A stretch of 64,000 nt of DNA from Planotetraspora thailandica (GTDB lineage: Bacteria > Actinomycetota > Actinomycetes > Streptosporangiales > Streptosporangiaceae). Location of the stretch: assembly GCF_016863335.1 (NCBI RefSeq), contig NZ_BOOR01000010.1:62001-126000 (forward strand), given 5' to 3'. The stretch's first letter is position 1; every line of letters begins with the position of its first letter. Below, piece after piece: positions 52,637 through 60,855 of the stretch. The position numbers and the translations under genes were made by a program. Below the pieces are notes generated by a model. That model did not search any database. It worked only from the letters and a program-made list of their open reading frames with translations, and had not been told where the DNA came from.

Positions 52637-53818
52637 TCACTCCTTCGTGCCGGCCGTGTCGCGAGGCAGCGCGAACCGCCAGGCGTAGAGCAGCCACCCC
52701 AGCTCGTAGGGACGGCACTCATGGTCGACCGCGAGCGGCGGGTAGATGCGGTCGAGCATCGCGATCCGCGACCCCTGGTTGATCGCGGTGGCCACGGCGC
52801 GCACACCCCGGACGATCTTCTTGGGGTCGTCTCTCGCGGCCTTGCGCCATGTCAGATCGAGCTCCTCGACGATCAGCTCGTCGTCGACCTCGGGCCGGGA
52901 CGTCATCCAGCTGAGGCCGAGCGCGATCTCCTTCATGTAGGAGGTGCCGCCGGCGTCCGCCAGGTCGAGCAGCGCCATGGGGGCCATCGAGAGCTGGTGC
53001 ACGCTGTAGACGGGGTAGCCCTCGACCACACCGCCCGTCCGGGCGTCGTAGTGCCACCACCACTGTCCCTGCGCTCCCTGTGCTGCGCAGATGCCCGCGG
53101 CGATCTGCTCGGCCGCCCTGGCCGCCGCCTCGTGCCCGGTGTGGGCGTGCAGGCGGGCCAGGGCCTGCAGCGGATAGACCTGGTCGGCGAAGCAGCCGAC
53201 ATGGGCCCGGTACCAGGACGCGGGGCCGATGACGTGACGGTAGAGCCGGTCGTCGCCCAACCCTGCGAGCAGCCGGTCACCCGCGTGCTCCATCCGCGCG
53301 CCGAGGTCGTGCGCGTCGCCGAGCACCCGGTGCGCGGCGACCACCGCGGCCAGCGCCCACGACACCTCGACGGTGTAGACGGGATCTCCCGGCTTGGTCG
53401 CGGCTTCGAGCTCGGCCAGCCGGGAGAGCGCCCTCGGAAGCTCCTGGTGCCCGCTCTCCGCGGCCGCCCACGCGATGAGCGCGGCGTCACCGAGGTTGCT
53501 CACTGCGGGGAGGCCGGAGATGAGGTTCCCGACCAGGTCGAGGACGGTGTCACCGGCCAGGGCGGCGCGCTGGAGGTCCAGCGGAAGCGGGGCGACGCCG
53601 AGCGCCACGATCGCGCTGTAACGCACGCTGCGCCCTTCGGGCACCGCCGCCCACCGTCCATCGGCCTCACGCCTGCCTCGCCGGGTGAAGACGAACTCAC
53701 CGTTGACGTAGCCGGGAGGAAGCCCGCGGATCGACAGGCCGACCATCCGGTCGACGAGTTCGGCCGCAGCGGTATCGATCTCGGCGAGCGCACCGAGACG
53801 ACCCTCATGGCGGGTCAT
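52637..53818 (-). CDS. Unassigned helical (alpha/alpha-toroid-like) protein of the polysaccharide operon
   Basis: A 393-residue soluble protein with no signal peptide and no membrane helix. It is built of repeated amphipathic helix pairs (AALIAWAAAESGHQELPRAL, VYTVEVSWALAAVVAAHRVL and CFADQVYPLQALARLHAHTG), a layout seen in alpha/alpha-toroid enzymes such as glycan lyases and terpene cyclases. The segment QWWWHYDARTGGVVEGYPVY with following SVHQ is rich in aromatic and acidic residues and is the likely active or binding site. I do not recognise a named family. Its place between GT2 and WecG genes with 7- and 79-bp gaps implies a role with the glycan or its precursor. Confidence 0.7.
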   Translation of the reverse strand: MTRHEGRLGALAEIDTAAAELVDRMVGLSIRGLPPGYVNGEFVFTRRGRREADGRWAAVPEGRSVRYSAIVALGVAPLPLDLQRAALAGDTVLDLVGNLISGLPAVSNLGDAALIAWAAAESGHQELPRALSRLAELEAATKPGDPVYTVEVSWALAAVVAAHRVLGDAHDLGARMEHAGDRLLAGLGDDRLYRHVIGPASWYRAHVGCFADQVYPLQALARLHAHTGHEAAARAAEQIAAGICAAQGAQGQWWWHYDARTGGVVEGYPVYSVHQLSMAPMALLDLADAGGTSYMKEIALGLSWMTSRPEVDDELIVEELDLTWRKAARDDPKKIVRGVRAVATAINQGSRIAMLDRIYPPLAVDHECRPYELGWLLYAWRFALPRDTAGTKE

Positions 53819-53897
53819 CGCTCACCCTCCAACCTTGTGATCAGCGAATATCGAGGTGTCTGACGTATGGACCGGCGGGCCCGCCGGCGAAGTGAGG

Positions 53898-54854
53898 TCA
53901 TGACGAGCGGGCATCCCAGCCTCCGGACCACTCGGCCCGCACGGCCCACAGGCCGGCCCAGTCGCCGCCCTTGACCGTGGGCCGCCCCTGCCGCCCGGCG
54001 TCCGGGGACGCCACCCGGCGGCTCAGCGTGGCCCTGAGCCACACGCCGAACCGGAGGAGGAAGCTCCCGAGCGCCCGCGTCCCGAACGGGAAGTGCCGCC
54101 GGACCACGGTGGCCTTGCCCGTGAACAGCAGGATCATCTTGCGGAGACTCGAGGAGGACATGCCGCCGGGGTGGACGAAGACCGCCCGGTCGGTCACCAT
54201 CGGCCGGTAACCGGCTTTCCGCGCCCGAAGGCACAGGTCGGCGTCTTCGCCGTACATGAAGATGCGGGTGTCGAACCCGCCCACCTCATCCCAGAGGCGG
54301 CGGCTGACGAGCATCAGCGCTCCGGTGACGATCGGCACCTGCCGTTCGCCGGTCCACGTGGTGGGGGACTCCGGGTCGAACAGCCGGTGGCCGGGGAAGA
54401 CCGTGGACAGCCCTGCGGCGAAGCAGAGCATCGACCAGAGCGTGGGCCGCCCCCACCACGACCTGGGGTCGTTCTCCCCCGCCTCAGTGACGCAGCGGCC
54501 GCCGACGATCCCGGCGCGGGGGTGACGCTCCGCGCACTCGGCGAGCTGCGCGAACGCCTCGGGCCGCACCTCGGCGTCGGGGTTCACGAAGACGAGGTGA
54601 CGTCCCGTCGCGACGCCGGCGCCGGCCGTGCAGCCCTCGGCGAAGCCGCCGTTGACATCCCTGGCGACGACCTTCGCCCACGGAGCGGCGGCCTTCACGA
54701 CCTCCACGGTGTCGTCCGGGGAGTTGTTGTCGACGACGATCACCTCGCCCGACGTCCCCGCGGGCAGGGACTTGATCGCGCCCTCCACCGCGGCGAGACA
54801 GCGCGCGATGTATCCGGCGCTGCGATAGGTCACGATGATCACAGACAGGTTCAT
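53898..54854 (-). CDS. Glycosyltransferase family 2 (rhamnosyltransferase-like)
   Basis: A 318-residue GT-A enzyme. MNLSVIIVTYRSAGYIARCL starts the domain, VIVVDNNSPDDTVEVV holds the donor-binding Asp, and LVFVNPDAEVRPEAFAQL is the D-x-D-like motif. FMYGEDADLCLRARKAGYR is the conserved E-D segment containing the catalytic base. This subclass is typical of dTDP-rhamnose-using transferases, and rfbABD lie directly upstream in the same operon. The ATG overlaps the MFS gene's stop (ATGA). The substrate is inferred. Confidence 0.87.
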   Translation of the reverse strand: MNLSVIIVTYRSAGYIARCLAAVEGAIKSLPAGTSGEVIVVDNNSPDDTVEVVKAAAPWAKVVARDVNGGFAEGCTAGAGVATGRHLVFVNPDAEVRPEAFAQLAECAERHPRAGIVGGRCVTEAGENDPRSWWGRPTLWSMLCFAAGLSTVFPGHRLFDPESPTTWTGERQVPIVTGALMLVSRRLWDEVGGFDTRIFMYGEDADLCLRARKAGYRPMVTDRAVFVHPGGMSSSSLRKMILLFTGKATVVRRHFPFGTRALGSFLLRFGVWLRATLSRRVASPDAGRQGRPTVKGGDWAGLWAVRAEWSGGWDARSS

Positions 54855-56137
54855 CCGCGTGCCTTCCTGAGCAAGACGACGGCGAGGGCCACTGCCAGGC
54901 ACAGAGCCACGCCCATCACCTGGACCGCAGTCTGCGGCCCGCCTTCCGTCCACAGCGCGCCGAACGCCCACGAGGCGACCATCAGGGCGAGCGCCTGACC
55001 GGTCTGCACCACGGCCAGACCGGTCGCCCGGTGTTCCTCGGGGAGCAGCGGACCGGCCAGCGCGCTGACCACCCCATCGGTGGCCGCATAGGACGCGCCG
55101 CGCAGGGCCAGCACGGCGAAGAGGATCGTGTAGCCGGGCGGAAGCAGCAACAGCCCGTAGCACGCCAGCAGCGCGACGTATCCGCCGATCACGACGGTGG
55201 AACGGCCGACGCGGTCCGCGAGCCTCCCGAACGGAACGGCGGCGAGGAGGTAGAAGGCCGAGACCCCGACCGGGAGCAGCGGCAGCAGGTTGGCGTCCAT
55301 GTCCAGGCTGCGCTGCAGCACCAGGTAGAGAAACGAGTCGCTGATGGTGACCAGCGACAGCGGCACCATCGCGATCAGTACCCGGCGGAACGGCCGGTCG
55401 CGCAGCAGAGACACCGCTCCGCGCAGCGAGACCTTCGGCCGTTCGCTCGCCTCGCCGCCCGGTTCGCGAACGAACAGCGCCAGGACCAGCACCCCGATCA
55501 CCGCGACGCAGAAGCTCACCACGAACACCGCGTTGAAGTTGGTGGTGCTTCCCACCGCCGCGATGACACCGAACGCCGCGAGCGGTCCTATGAGCGCGCC
55601 CGCGGTGTCCAGCGCCCGATGCAGGCCGAAGGCACGGCCCTGGGCCTCGGGGGGCGCGCTCAGCGAGATCATTGCGTCGCGTGGCGCGGTCCGCAGCCCC
55701 TTGCCGGTCCGGTCCAGGCCGACCACGAGTCCGATCAAGGGAACGGAACGGCCCGCCAGGAGGAACCCGACCTTGCAGACGGCCGACAACCCGTAGCCGA
55801 TGCCCGCGACGAGCTTGCGGCGGCGGAACCGGTCGGCGACATGCCCGCCGACGAGCCGGAGGACGGCCGTCGCACCGGTGTAGACACCGTCGAGCAGGCC
55901 GAACAGCAGCGGGCTCAAGTGAAGCTGGTAGATCAGGTAGAGCGGCAGGATCGCCGTCACCATCTCAGAGGAGACGTCGGTGAACAGGCTGACCATGCCG
56001 AGCGCGAGGACGTTTCCGGTGAGGACGTGCCCCACGCGCGTGCCACGAGCCGCAGGCGTGGACGCCCCGGCCTCACTCATGCCCGGTTCCGAAGGCTCCT
56101 TCTGCGAGTCGCTCTTGCGGGTCTCCGAGATGTACAT
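54851..56137 (-). CDS. Major facilitator superfamily transporter
   Basis: A 428-residue protein with 12 predicted membrane helices after a 35-residue polar N-terminus. The MFS loop 2-3 motif appears as GGHVADRFRRRKLVAG, with its repeat in the second half as FGRLADRVGRSTVVIGG. RTGKGLRTAPRDAMISLSA is a conserved cytoplasmic segment of a subgroup of uncharacterised MFS proteins. Substrate is unknown. It is unusual to find it in a glycan operon, between rfbD and a GT2 gene with 1- and 4-bp overlaps, so it may export a sugar or be functionally linked to the envelope. ATG 56137 (MYISETRKS) is chosen for the overlap. Confidence 0.85.
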   Translation of the reverse strand: MYISETRKSDSQKEPSEPGMSEAGASTPAARGTRVGHVLTGNVLALGMVSLFTDVSSEMVTAILPLYLIYQLHLSPLLFGLLDGVYTGATAVLRLVGGHVADRFRRRKLVAGIGYGLSAVCKVGFLLAGRSVPLIGLVVGLDRTGKGLRTAPRDAMISLSAPPEAQGRAFGLHRALDTAGALIGPLAAFGVIAAVGSTTNFNAVFVVSFCVAVIGVLVLALFVREPGGEASERPKVSLRGAVSLLRDRPFRRVLIAMVPLSLVTISDSFLYLVLQRSLDMDANLLPLLPVGVSAFYLLAAVPFGRLADRVGRSTVVIGGYVALLACYGLLLLPPGYTILFAVLALRGASYAATDGVVSALAGPLLPEEHRATGLAVVQTGQALALMVASWAFGALWTEGGPQTAVQVMGVALCLAVALAVVLLRKARG

Positions 56138-57003
56138 CAGGCGCCGCCCGCCGCCATGGAGGGCCATGCCGCGTGCAGGGCGTCACGCCAGTGACGGATC
56201 GGGGCGATGCCCGCCTCGGCCCAGCGGCGGTGGCCGAGCACACTGTAGGCCGGGCGCGGGGCGGGCCGCCGGTACGCCGCCGAGCCGACGGGCCGTACCC
56301 GGTCCGGGTCGGCTCCGAGCAGCGAGAAGACCTCACGGGCCAGGCCGTGCCAGGTGGTGCTGCCCGAACTGGTGCCGTGGTAGATCCCCGGGGGCGCTCC
56401 GGAGCCGGCCAGCGCGACGATCTGCTCAGCGAGGTCGACGGTCCACGTGGGCTGGCCGTGTTGGTCGTCCACCACGTCGACCGTTTCCCGCTCGCCGGCG
56501 AGCCGGGCCATCGTCTTGACGAAACTCGGGCCGGCCGTGCCGTACAGCCAGGCGGTGCGCACCACGTAGCCGGTCTCCGGCAACGTCTTGACGACCGCCT
56601 GCTCTCCCGCGAGCTTCGTCCGTCCGTACGCGTTGAGCGGCATGGTCGGAGCGTCCTCCGCGTACGGCTCGCCGGCGTCGCCGCCGAAGACGTAGTCGGT
56701 GGACGGCTGCACCAGACGCGCGCCGACGTGGAGGCACGCCTCGGCCAGGGCCTGCACGGCGCCGCCGTTGACGGCCAGCGCCTCGTCCTCCCGCGTCTCG
56801 GCCTCGTCGACGGCGGTCCAGGCGGCGCAGTTGACCACCACACCGGGGCGGACCTCATGGACGACCCGCTGGATCGCCGACGCGTCGCGAAGGTCGAGCC
56901 GGGATCGCTCCAAGGGCACGACCTCGTGCCGACCGGCCCGTAAGACGGCCACCAGGTCGGTGCCGAGCATGCCACCGGCACCGGTGATCAGCCATCGGGT
57001 CAT
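56137..57003 (-). CDS. rfbD: dTDP-4-dehydrorhamnose reductase
   Basis: A 288-residue short-chain reductase catalysing the last step to dTDP-L-rhamnose. The NADPH motif is WLITGAGGMLGTDLVAVL, and the catalytic Tyr126-x3-Lys130 lies in NAYGRTKLAGE. Conserved VNCAAWTAVDEAET and STDYVFGG are typical RmlD segments. ATG 57003 starts 45 bp after rfbB, and the stop shares a base with the MFS start. Confidence 0.93.
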   Translation of the reverse strand: MTRWLITGAGGMLGTDLVAVLRAGRHEVVPLERSRLDLRDASAIQRVVHEVRPGVVVNCAAWTAVDEAETREDEALAVNGGAVQALAEACLHVGARLVQPSTDYVFGGDAGEPYAEDAPTMPLNAYGRTKLAGEQAVVKTLPETGYVVRTAWLYGTAGPSFVKTMARLAGERETVDVVDDQHGQPTWTVDLAEQIVALAGSGAPPGIYHGTSSGSTTWHGLAREVFSLLGADPDRVRPVGSAAYRRPAPRPAYSVLGHRRWAEAGIAPIRHWRDALHAAWPSMAAGGA

Positions 57004-57048
57004 CGTTCGCTCTCGGGGGGTCTGGAGAACTTCTCGGGGCTGGGAGAG

Positions 57049-58005
57049 TCAGGGGCGGGCGGCCTTGAGAGGCCTCCACCAGTCGGCGTTGTCGGCATAC
57101 CAGCCGACGGTGGCGGCGAGACCCTCGTCGAACGGGACGCGAGGCTGGAAGCCCAGTGCCCTGAGCTTGGAGTCGTCGAGCGAGTAGCGGCGGTCGTGAC
57201 CTTTGCGGTCGGCGACCCGCTCGACCATGTCCCAGCCCGCGCCGAGTGCGTCGAGCAGCCTCCCGGTCAGCTCCACGTTGGTCAGCTCCGCCGTACCGGC
57301 GATGTGGTAGACCTCTCCCGGCTCGCCGACCTCCGCGACGAGCCGGATCCCGCGACAGTGGTCGTCGACGTGGATCCAGTCCCGCACGTTGCCGCCGTCA
57401 CCATACAACGGGACTTTTCGTCCTTCGATCAGATTGGTGATGAAAAGCGGGATGACCTTCTCCGGGAACTGGTACGGCCCGTAGTTGTTGCCGCATCGGG
57501 TGATCGACACCGGCAGCCCGTAGGTGATCGCGTAGGCGCGAGCGATCATGTCCCCGCCGGCTTTGGCCGCCGAGTAGGGCGAGCGCGGCGCCGGCGCGGC
57601 GTCCTCCGCCCACGACCCGGTCTCGATCGAGCCGTAGACCTCGTCGGTGGAGACCTGCACCACCCTGGGGACGCCCGCGTTCAGGCAGGCCTGCATCAGT
57701 GTCTGTGTGCCGAGGACGTTGGTGCGCACGAACGACGCCGCGCCCTCGATCGACCGGTCGACGTGGGACTCCGCGGCGAAGTTGACGACCAGGTCGTGAC
57801 CGGGGACCACGTGCGCCAGCAGATCGGGGTCGCAGATGTCCCCGTGCACGAAGTCGAACGCCCCGGAGACCGGCTCGAGATTGGCCATGTTGCCCGCATA
57901 CGTGAGCGCGTCCAGGACGGTGATCTTGTCGCTTGTCTCCGCGACGGCCGTACGGACGTAATGGGACCCGATGAAGCCGGCGCCACCCGTGACGAGCACT
58001 CTCAT
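57049..58005 (-). CDS. rfbB: dTDP-glucose 4,6-dehydratase
   Basis: A 318-residue extended short-chain dehydrogenase for the second step of the rhamnose pathway. MRVLVTGGAGFIGSHYVR binds NAD. The active-site Thr120-Asp121-Glu122 is in VVQVSTDEVYGS and Tyr144-x3-Lys148 in SPYSAAKAGGD. RCGNNYGPYQFPEK is the hallmark substrate segment. Its ATG overlaps the rfbA stop (ATGA). Its product is also the branch point for dTDP-amino sugars that the DegT enzymes could use. Confidence 0.95.
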   Translation of the reverse strand: MRVLVTGGAGFIGSHYVRTAVAETSDKITVLDALTYAGNMANLEPVSGAFDFVHGDICDPDLLAHVVPGHDLVVNFAAESHVDRSIEGAASFVRTNVLGTQTLMQACLNAGVPRVVQVSTDEVYGSIETGSWAEDAAPAPRSPYSAAKAGGDMIARAYAITYGLPVSITRCGNNYGPYQFPEKVIPLFITNLIEGRKVPLYGDGGNVRDWIHVDDHCRGIRLVAEVGEPGEVYHIAGTAELTNVELTGRLLDALGAGWDMVERVADRKGHDRRYSLDDSKLRALGFQPRVPFDEGLAATVGWYADNADWWRPLKAARP

Positions 58006-59066
58006 TGGGATATCTGGACCTTACTGTGATCGCCGAGCACGAGCCGGTGAGCCCGTGGCGTGTTGGGAGCGGGGGTGACCTCGACGTCGTGTCCGATCAG
58101 CGAGGCCTCGACGCGGCGCACTCCGTCGATGGAGGAGCGGGCCAGCACGATCGAGTACTCGATCTCGCTGTTGTTCACGCGGCAGTCCACGGCGATCGAG
58201 GTGAAGGGGCCGATGTAGGAGTCCGCGACGACGGTGCCGGAGCCGATGACGGCGGGTCCGACGATCCGGGACCCGCTGACGACGGCGCCCGGTTCGACGA
58301 CCACGCGGCCGACGAGTTCGGAGTCGCGGACGTCGCCGTCCACACGCGGCTCCAGCGACTCCAGGACGAGGCGGTTGACCTCCAGCATGTCGGTCACGTT
58401 GCCGGTGTCCTTCCAGTAGCCCGTGATGAGCGTGGACTGAACACCGCGGCCCGCGTCGATGAGCCACTGGATGGCGTCGGTGATCTCGAGTTCGCCGCGC
58501 GGCGACGGTTTGAGCTCGGCCACGGCGTCGTGGACGGCGGGAGTGAAGAGGTAGACCCCGACCATGGCGAGGTCGCTCTTCGGTTCCCGCGGCTTCTCCT
58601 CCAAGCCGATGACCCGGCCGTCCGCGTCGAGCTCGGCCACACCGAACTGCCGTGGATCCGTCACTCTGGTCAACATGATCTGCGCGCTGGGCCGCTCCGC
58701 ACGGAAGCGCTCGACCAGCGCGTCGATCCCGCCGACGATGAAGTTGTCGCCGAGATACATCACGAAGTCGTCGTCGCCCAGGTAGTCACGGGCGATGAGG
58801 ACGGCATGCGCCAACCCGAGCGGAGCCTCCTGACGGAGGTAGGTCACCTGAAGGCCGAAGGCCGAGCCGTCCCCCACCGCGGCTTCGATCTCGGCCTGCG
58901 TGTCCCCCACCACGATGCCGACGTCCCGGATGCCCGTAGAGGCGATGGATTCCAGCCCGTAGAAAAGCACAGGCTTGTTGGCGACCGGAACGAGCTGTTT
59001 CGCCCGGGTGTACGTGATGGGGCGCAGTCGCGTACCCGAACCACCGGCGAGTACGAGGGCTTTCAC
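58002..59066 (-). CDS. rfbA: Glucose-1-phosphate thymidylyltransferase (long form)
   Basis: A 354-residue nucleotidyltransferase that makes dTDP-glucose. The catalytic loop is LVLAGGSGTRLRPITYTRAK, with the conserved Lys of EKPREPKSDLAMVGVY and the Asp of VMYLGDNFIVGG. Beyond the normal RmlA core (about 240 residues) there is a left-handed beta-helix C-terminal domain of about 110 residues (VVEPGAVVSGSRIVGPAVIG), as in the StrD-like long group found in actinomycetes. GTG 59066 begins just after the transferase stop. Confidence 0.93.
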   Translation of the reverse strand: MKALVLAGGSGTRLRPITYTRAKQLVPVANKPVLFYGLESIASTGIRDVGIVVGDTQAEIEAAVGDGSAFGLQVTYLRQEAPLGLAHAVLIARDYLGDDDFVMYLGDNFIVGGIDALVERFRAERPSAQIMLTRVTDPRQFGVAELDADGRVIGLEEKPREPKSDLAMVGVYLFTPAVHDAVAELKPSPRGELEITDAIQWLIDAGRGVQSTLITGYWKDTGNVTDMLEVNRLVLESLEPRVDGDVRDSELVGRVVVEPGAVVSGSRIVGPAVIGSGTVVADSYIGPFTSIAVDCRVNNSEIEYSIVLARSSIDGVRRVEASLIGHDVEVTPAPNTPRAHRLVLGDHSKVQISQ

Positions 59067-59067
59067 G

Positions 59068-60537
59068 TCAGTAGGCGCCTTCCCCGCGGGTGACCGCAGA
59101 CCATGTCTTCCACAACACCTGGAGGTCCAGCATCAGGGACCAGTTTTCTACATAGCGTAGATCCAGCCGGACCGACTCGTCCCAGGACAAATCAGATCTC
59201 CCACTCACCTGCCACAAGCCGGTCATCCCAGGTTTCACTACCAGACGACGGCGGACGTCCACTCCGTACTGCGCGACTTCGGCGGGAAGGGGCGGGCGGG
59301 GGCCGACGAGCGACATCTCGCCGCGAAACACGTTGAGCAGTTGCGGCAGCTCGTCAAGGGAGTAGCGGCGGAGGAAGCCGCCCACGCGAGTGATTCTTGG
59401 ATCGTTCCTGATTTTGAAGAGGACCCCGTCCGACTCGTTCTCCTCCAGCAGGACCTGCTTCAGCCGCTCCGCGTCGGCGACCATCGTGCGGAACTTGAAC
59501 ACCCTGAACTCCCGGCCATGGCGACCCACCCGGGTCTGCCGGAACAACGCGGGACCAGGGCTGGTGGTCCGAATCAGGAAGGCGATGAGCAACATCGGCA
59601 CGGACAGGAGCAGCAGCGCGACGGATGCCACGATCTTGTCGAACGCGCTCTTGACGAGCTGTCGCATGCCGTCGATGTCGGGGTGCTCCACGTGCAGCAG
59701 GGGCATCCCGGCGACGGGCCGCACGCTGATACGAGGTCCCGCGACGTCCATGAGCGCCGGAGCGACGAAGAGGTCCGCGCCTCTGGACTCGATTCCCCAG
59801 GCGAGCCTGCGCAGCGCCGTGCCGTCCAACTCCGGGCACGCCAGAACGGCCACCGCGTCGGCGGAGACCTTGTCCACGACCGTGGGCACCTCGGTGAAGT
59901 CGCCGAGCACGGGAATCCCGTCGACGTCGAGGTGCTGCGAGACGTCCTTCCCATAGGGCAGGCACACGGCGACGACCCGCATGCCGTGGTACGGCTGCCG
60001 CCTGAACGTCATCACGAGGTCCATCACCGACGCACGGTGCCCGACGGCCACGACCTGGCGCATGTACTGCCCCTTGGAGTGGGCCCGGTGCAGGCGCCTG
60101 CGCATCTGGTGGCGGAACACGAGGGTGAGGAGGATCGCCGCCGGGAACATCGCCAACACATAACTTCTGGCGATCATCGTCTGGGTGGCGTACGCGCCGA
60201 TGGCCACCGCGGCGATCAGGCCCACGCCGCCGTTGGTGACCGCACGGAACTCGGCCGTGCCCTCTCCGTGGGCGCGCTTGCGATATCCGCCCGCCAGCCC
60301 CATGGCCACGGGCCAGATCAGCGCCAAGGCCACACCGAACGTGACGTCGTATGCGGGAATGAAGACGCCGAGCCAGATGCGAGCCATCTGGACCGCCGCC
60401 AAGGCGGCGACCGCGCAGAGCAGGTCGCCGGCTACGAGCATTCTCAGGTACGCCGTCGTCCAAGCGCTGGGCGACGCCCGCACCATGTCGTCCCGGAGAA
60501 CGACAGGTACGTCGGATAACCTAGCGCGAGCTTCCAT
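59068..60537 (-). CDS. Initiating sugar-phosphate transferase (polyisoprenyl-phosphate hexose-1-phosphate transferase)
   Basis: A 489-residue WbaP/WcaJ-like enzyme. Four or five N-terminal helices lead to a CoA-binding-like cytoplasmic domain. The C-terminal catalytic domain begins with KIVASVALLLLSVPMLLIAF and carries PALFRQTRVGRHGREFRVFK with FRTM, YSLDELPQLLNVFRGEMSLV, and GPRPP. It attaches the first sugar-1-phosphate to undecaprenyl phosphate, starting repeat-unit assembly at the membrane. ATG 60537 follows GAGGGCGTGGTGAG. It is the first gene of the eight-gene minus-strand operon and is divergent from the LCP gene. Confidence 0.93.
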   Translation of the reverse strand: MEARARLSDVPVVLRDDMVRASPSAWTTAYLRMLVAGDLLCAVAALAAVQMARIWLGVFIPAYDVTFGVALALIWPVAMGLAGGYRKRAHGEGTAEFRAVTNGGVGLIAAVAIGAYATQTMIARSYVLAMFPAAILLTLVFRHQMRRRLHRAHSKGQYMRQVVAVGHRASVMDLVMTFRRQPYHGMRVVAVCLPYGKDVSQHLDVDGIPVLGDFTEVPTVVDKVSADAVAVLACPELDGTALRRLAWGIESRGADLFVAPALMDVAGPRISVRPVAGMPLLHVEHPDIDGMRQLVKSAFDKIVASVALLLLSVPMLLIAFLIRTTSPGPALFRQTRVGRHGREFRVFKFRTMVADAERLKQVLLEENESDGVLFKIRNDPRITRVGGFLRRYSLDELPQLLNVFRGEMSLVGPRPPLPAEVAQYGVDVRRRLVVKPGMTGLWQVSGRSDLSWDESVRLDLRYVENWSLMLDLQVLWKTWSAVTRGEGAY

Positions 60538-60855
60538 CTCACCACGCCCTCGGTCAGTGGACTGTGCAGGAGATTGACGTCTCGAGCATCCCAATGGTTG
60601 ACAGGCAACCCGCGCGTTACATGGCGGGTGCCCAGATCGATATTAGAAAGCGACCGGGCGGCATGGAACGGTTGGCACTGGCCACAATCGGCCGTTGCTA
60701 GGCGGACAAAACGGCTTGACGGAACGGTCCAACGATGCCTCGGCTTGGAACTGTCAACAGAAAAGCAGCTATTGTTCACCTGCCGGGAACGCCTTGGGAA
60801 GATAGCACGGCTTGCCCCGGAATCGTTCGCACCCTACCCCCCTGGGGGCCTCGCA
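60538..60855. promoter_or_regulatory. Divergent initiating-transferase/LCP intergenic region
   Basis: This 318-bp stretch has lower G+C than the flanking genes and no plausible coding sequence. It must hold the promoters of the minus-strand glycan operon and of the LCP gene. TTGACA occurs on the plus strand at 60598-60603 and on the minus strand at about 60754-60759, but neither has a clear -10 partner at the proper distance. Confidence 0.4.

Noticed and set aside
53872-53887. 16-bp perfect palindrome CCGGCGGGCCCGCCGG between the toroid-like and GT2 genes
   Set aside because: It is pure G/C and has no loop or T-run; such palindromes arise easily in this composition and no function can be supported.
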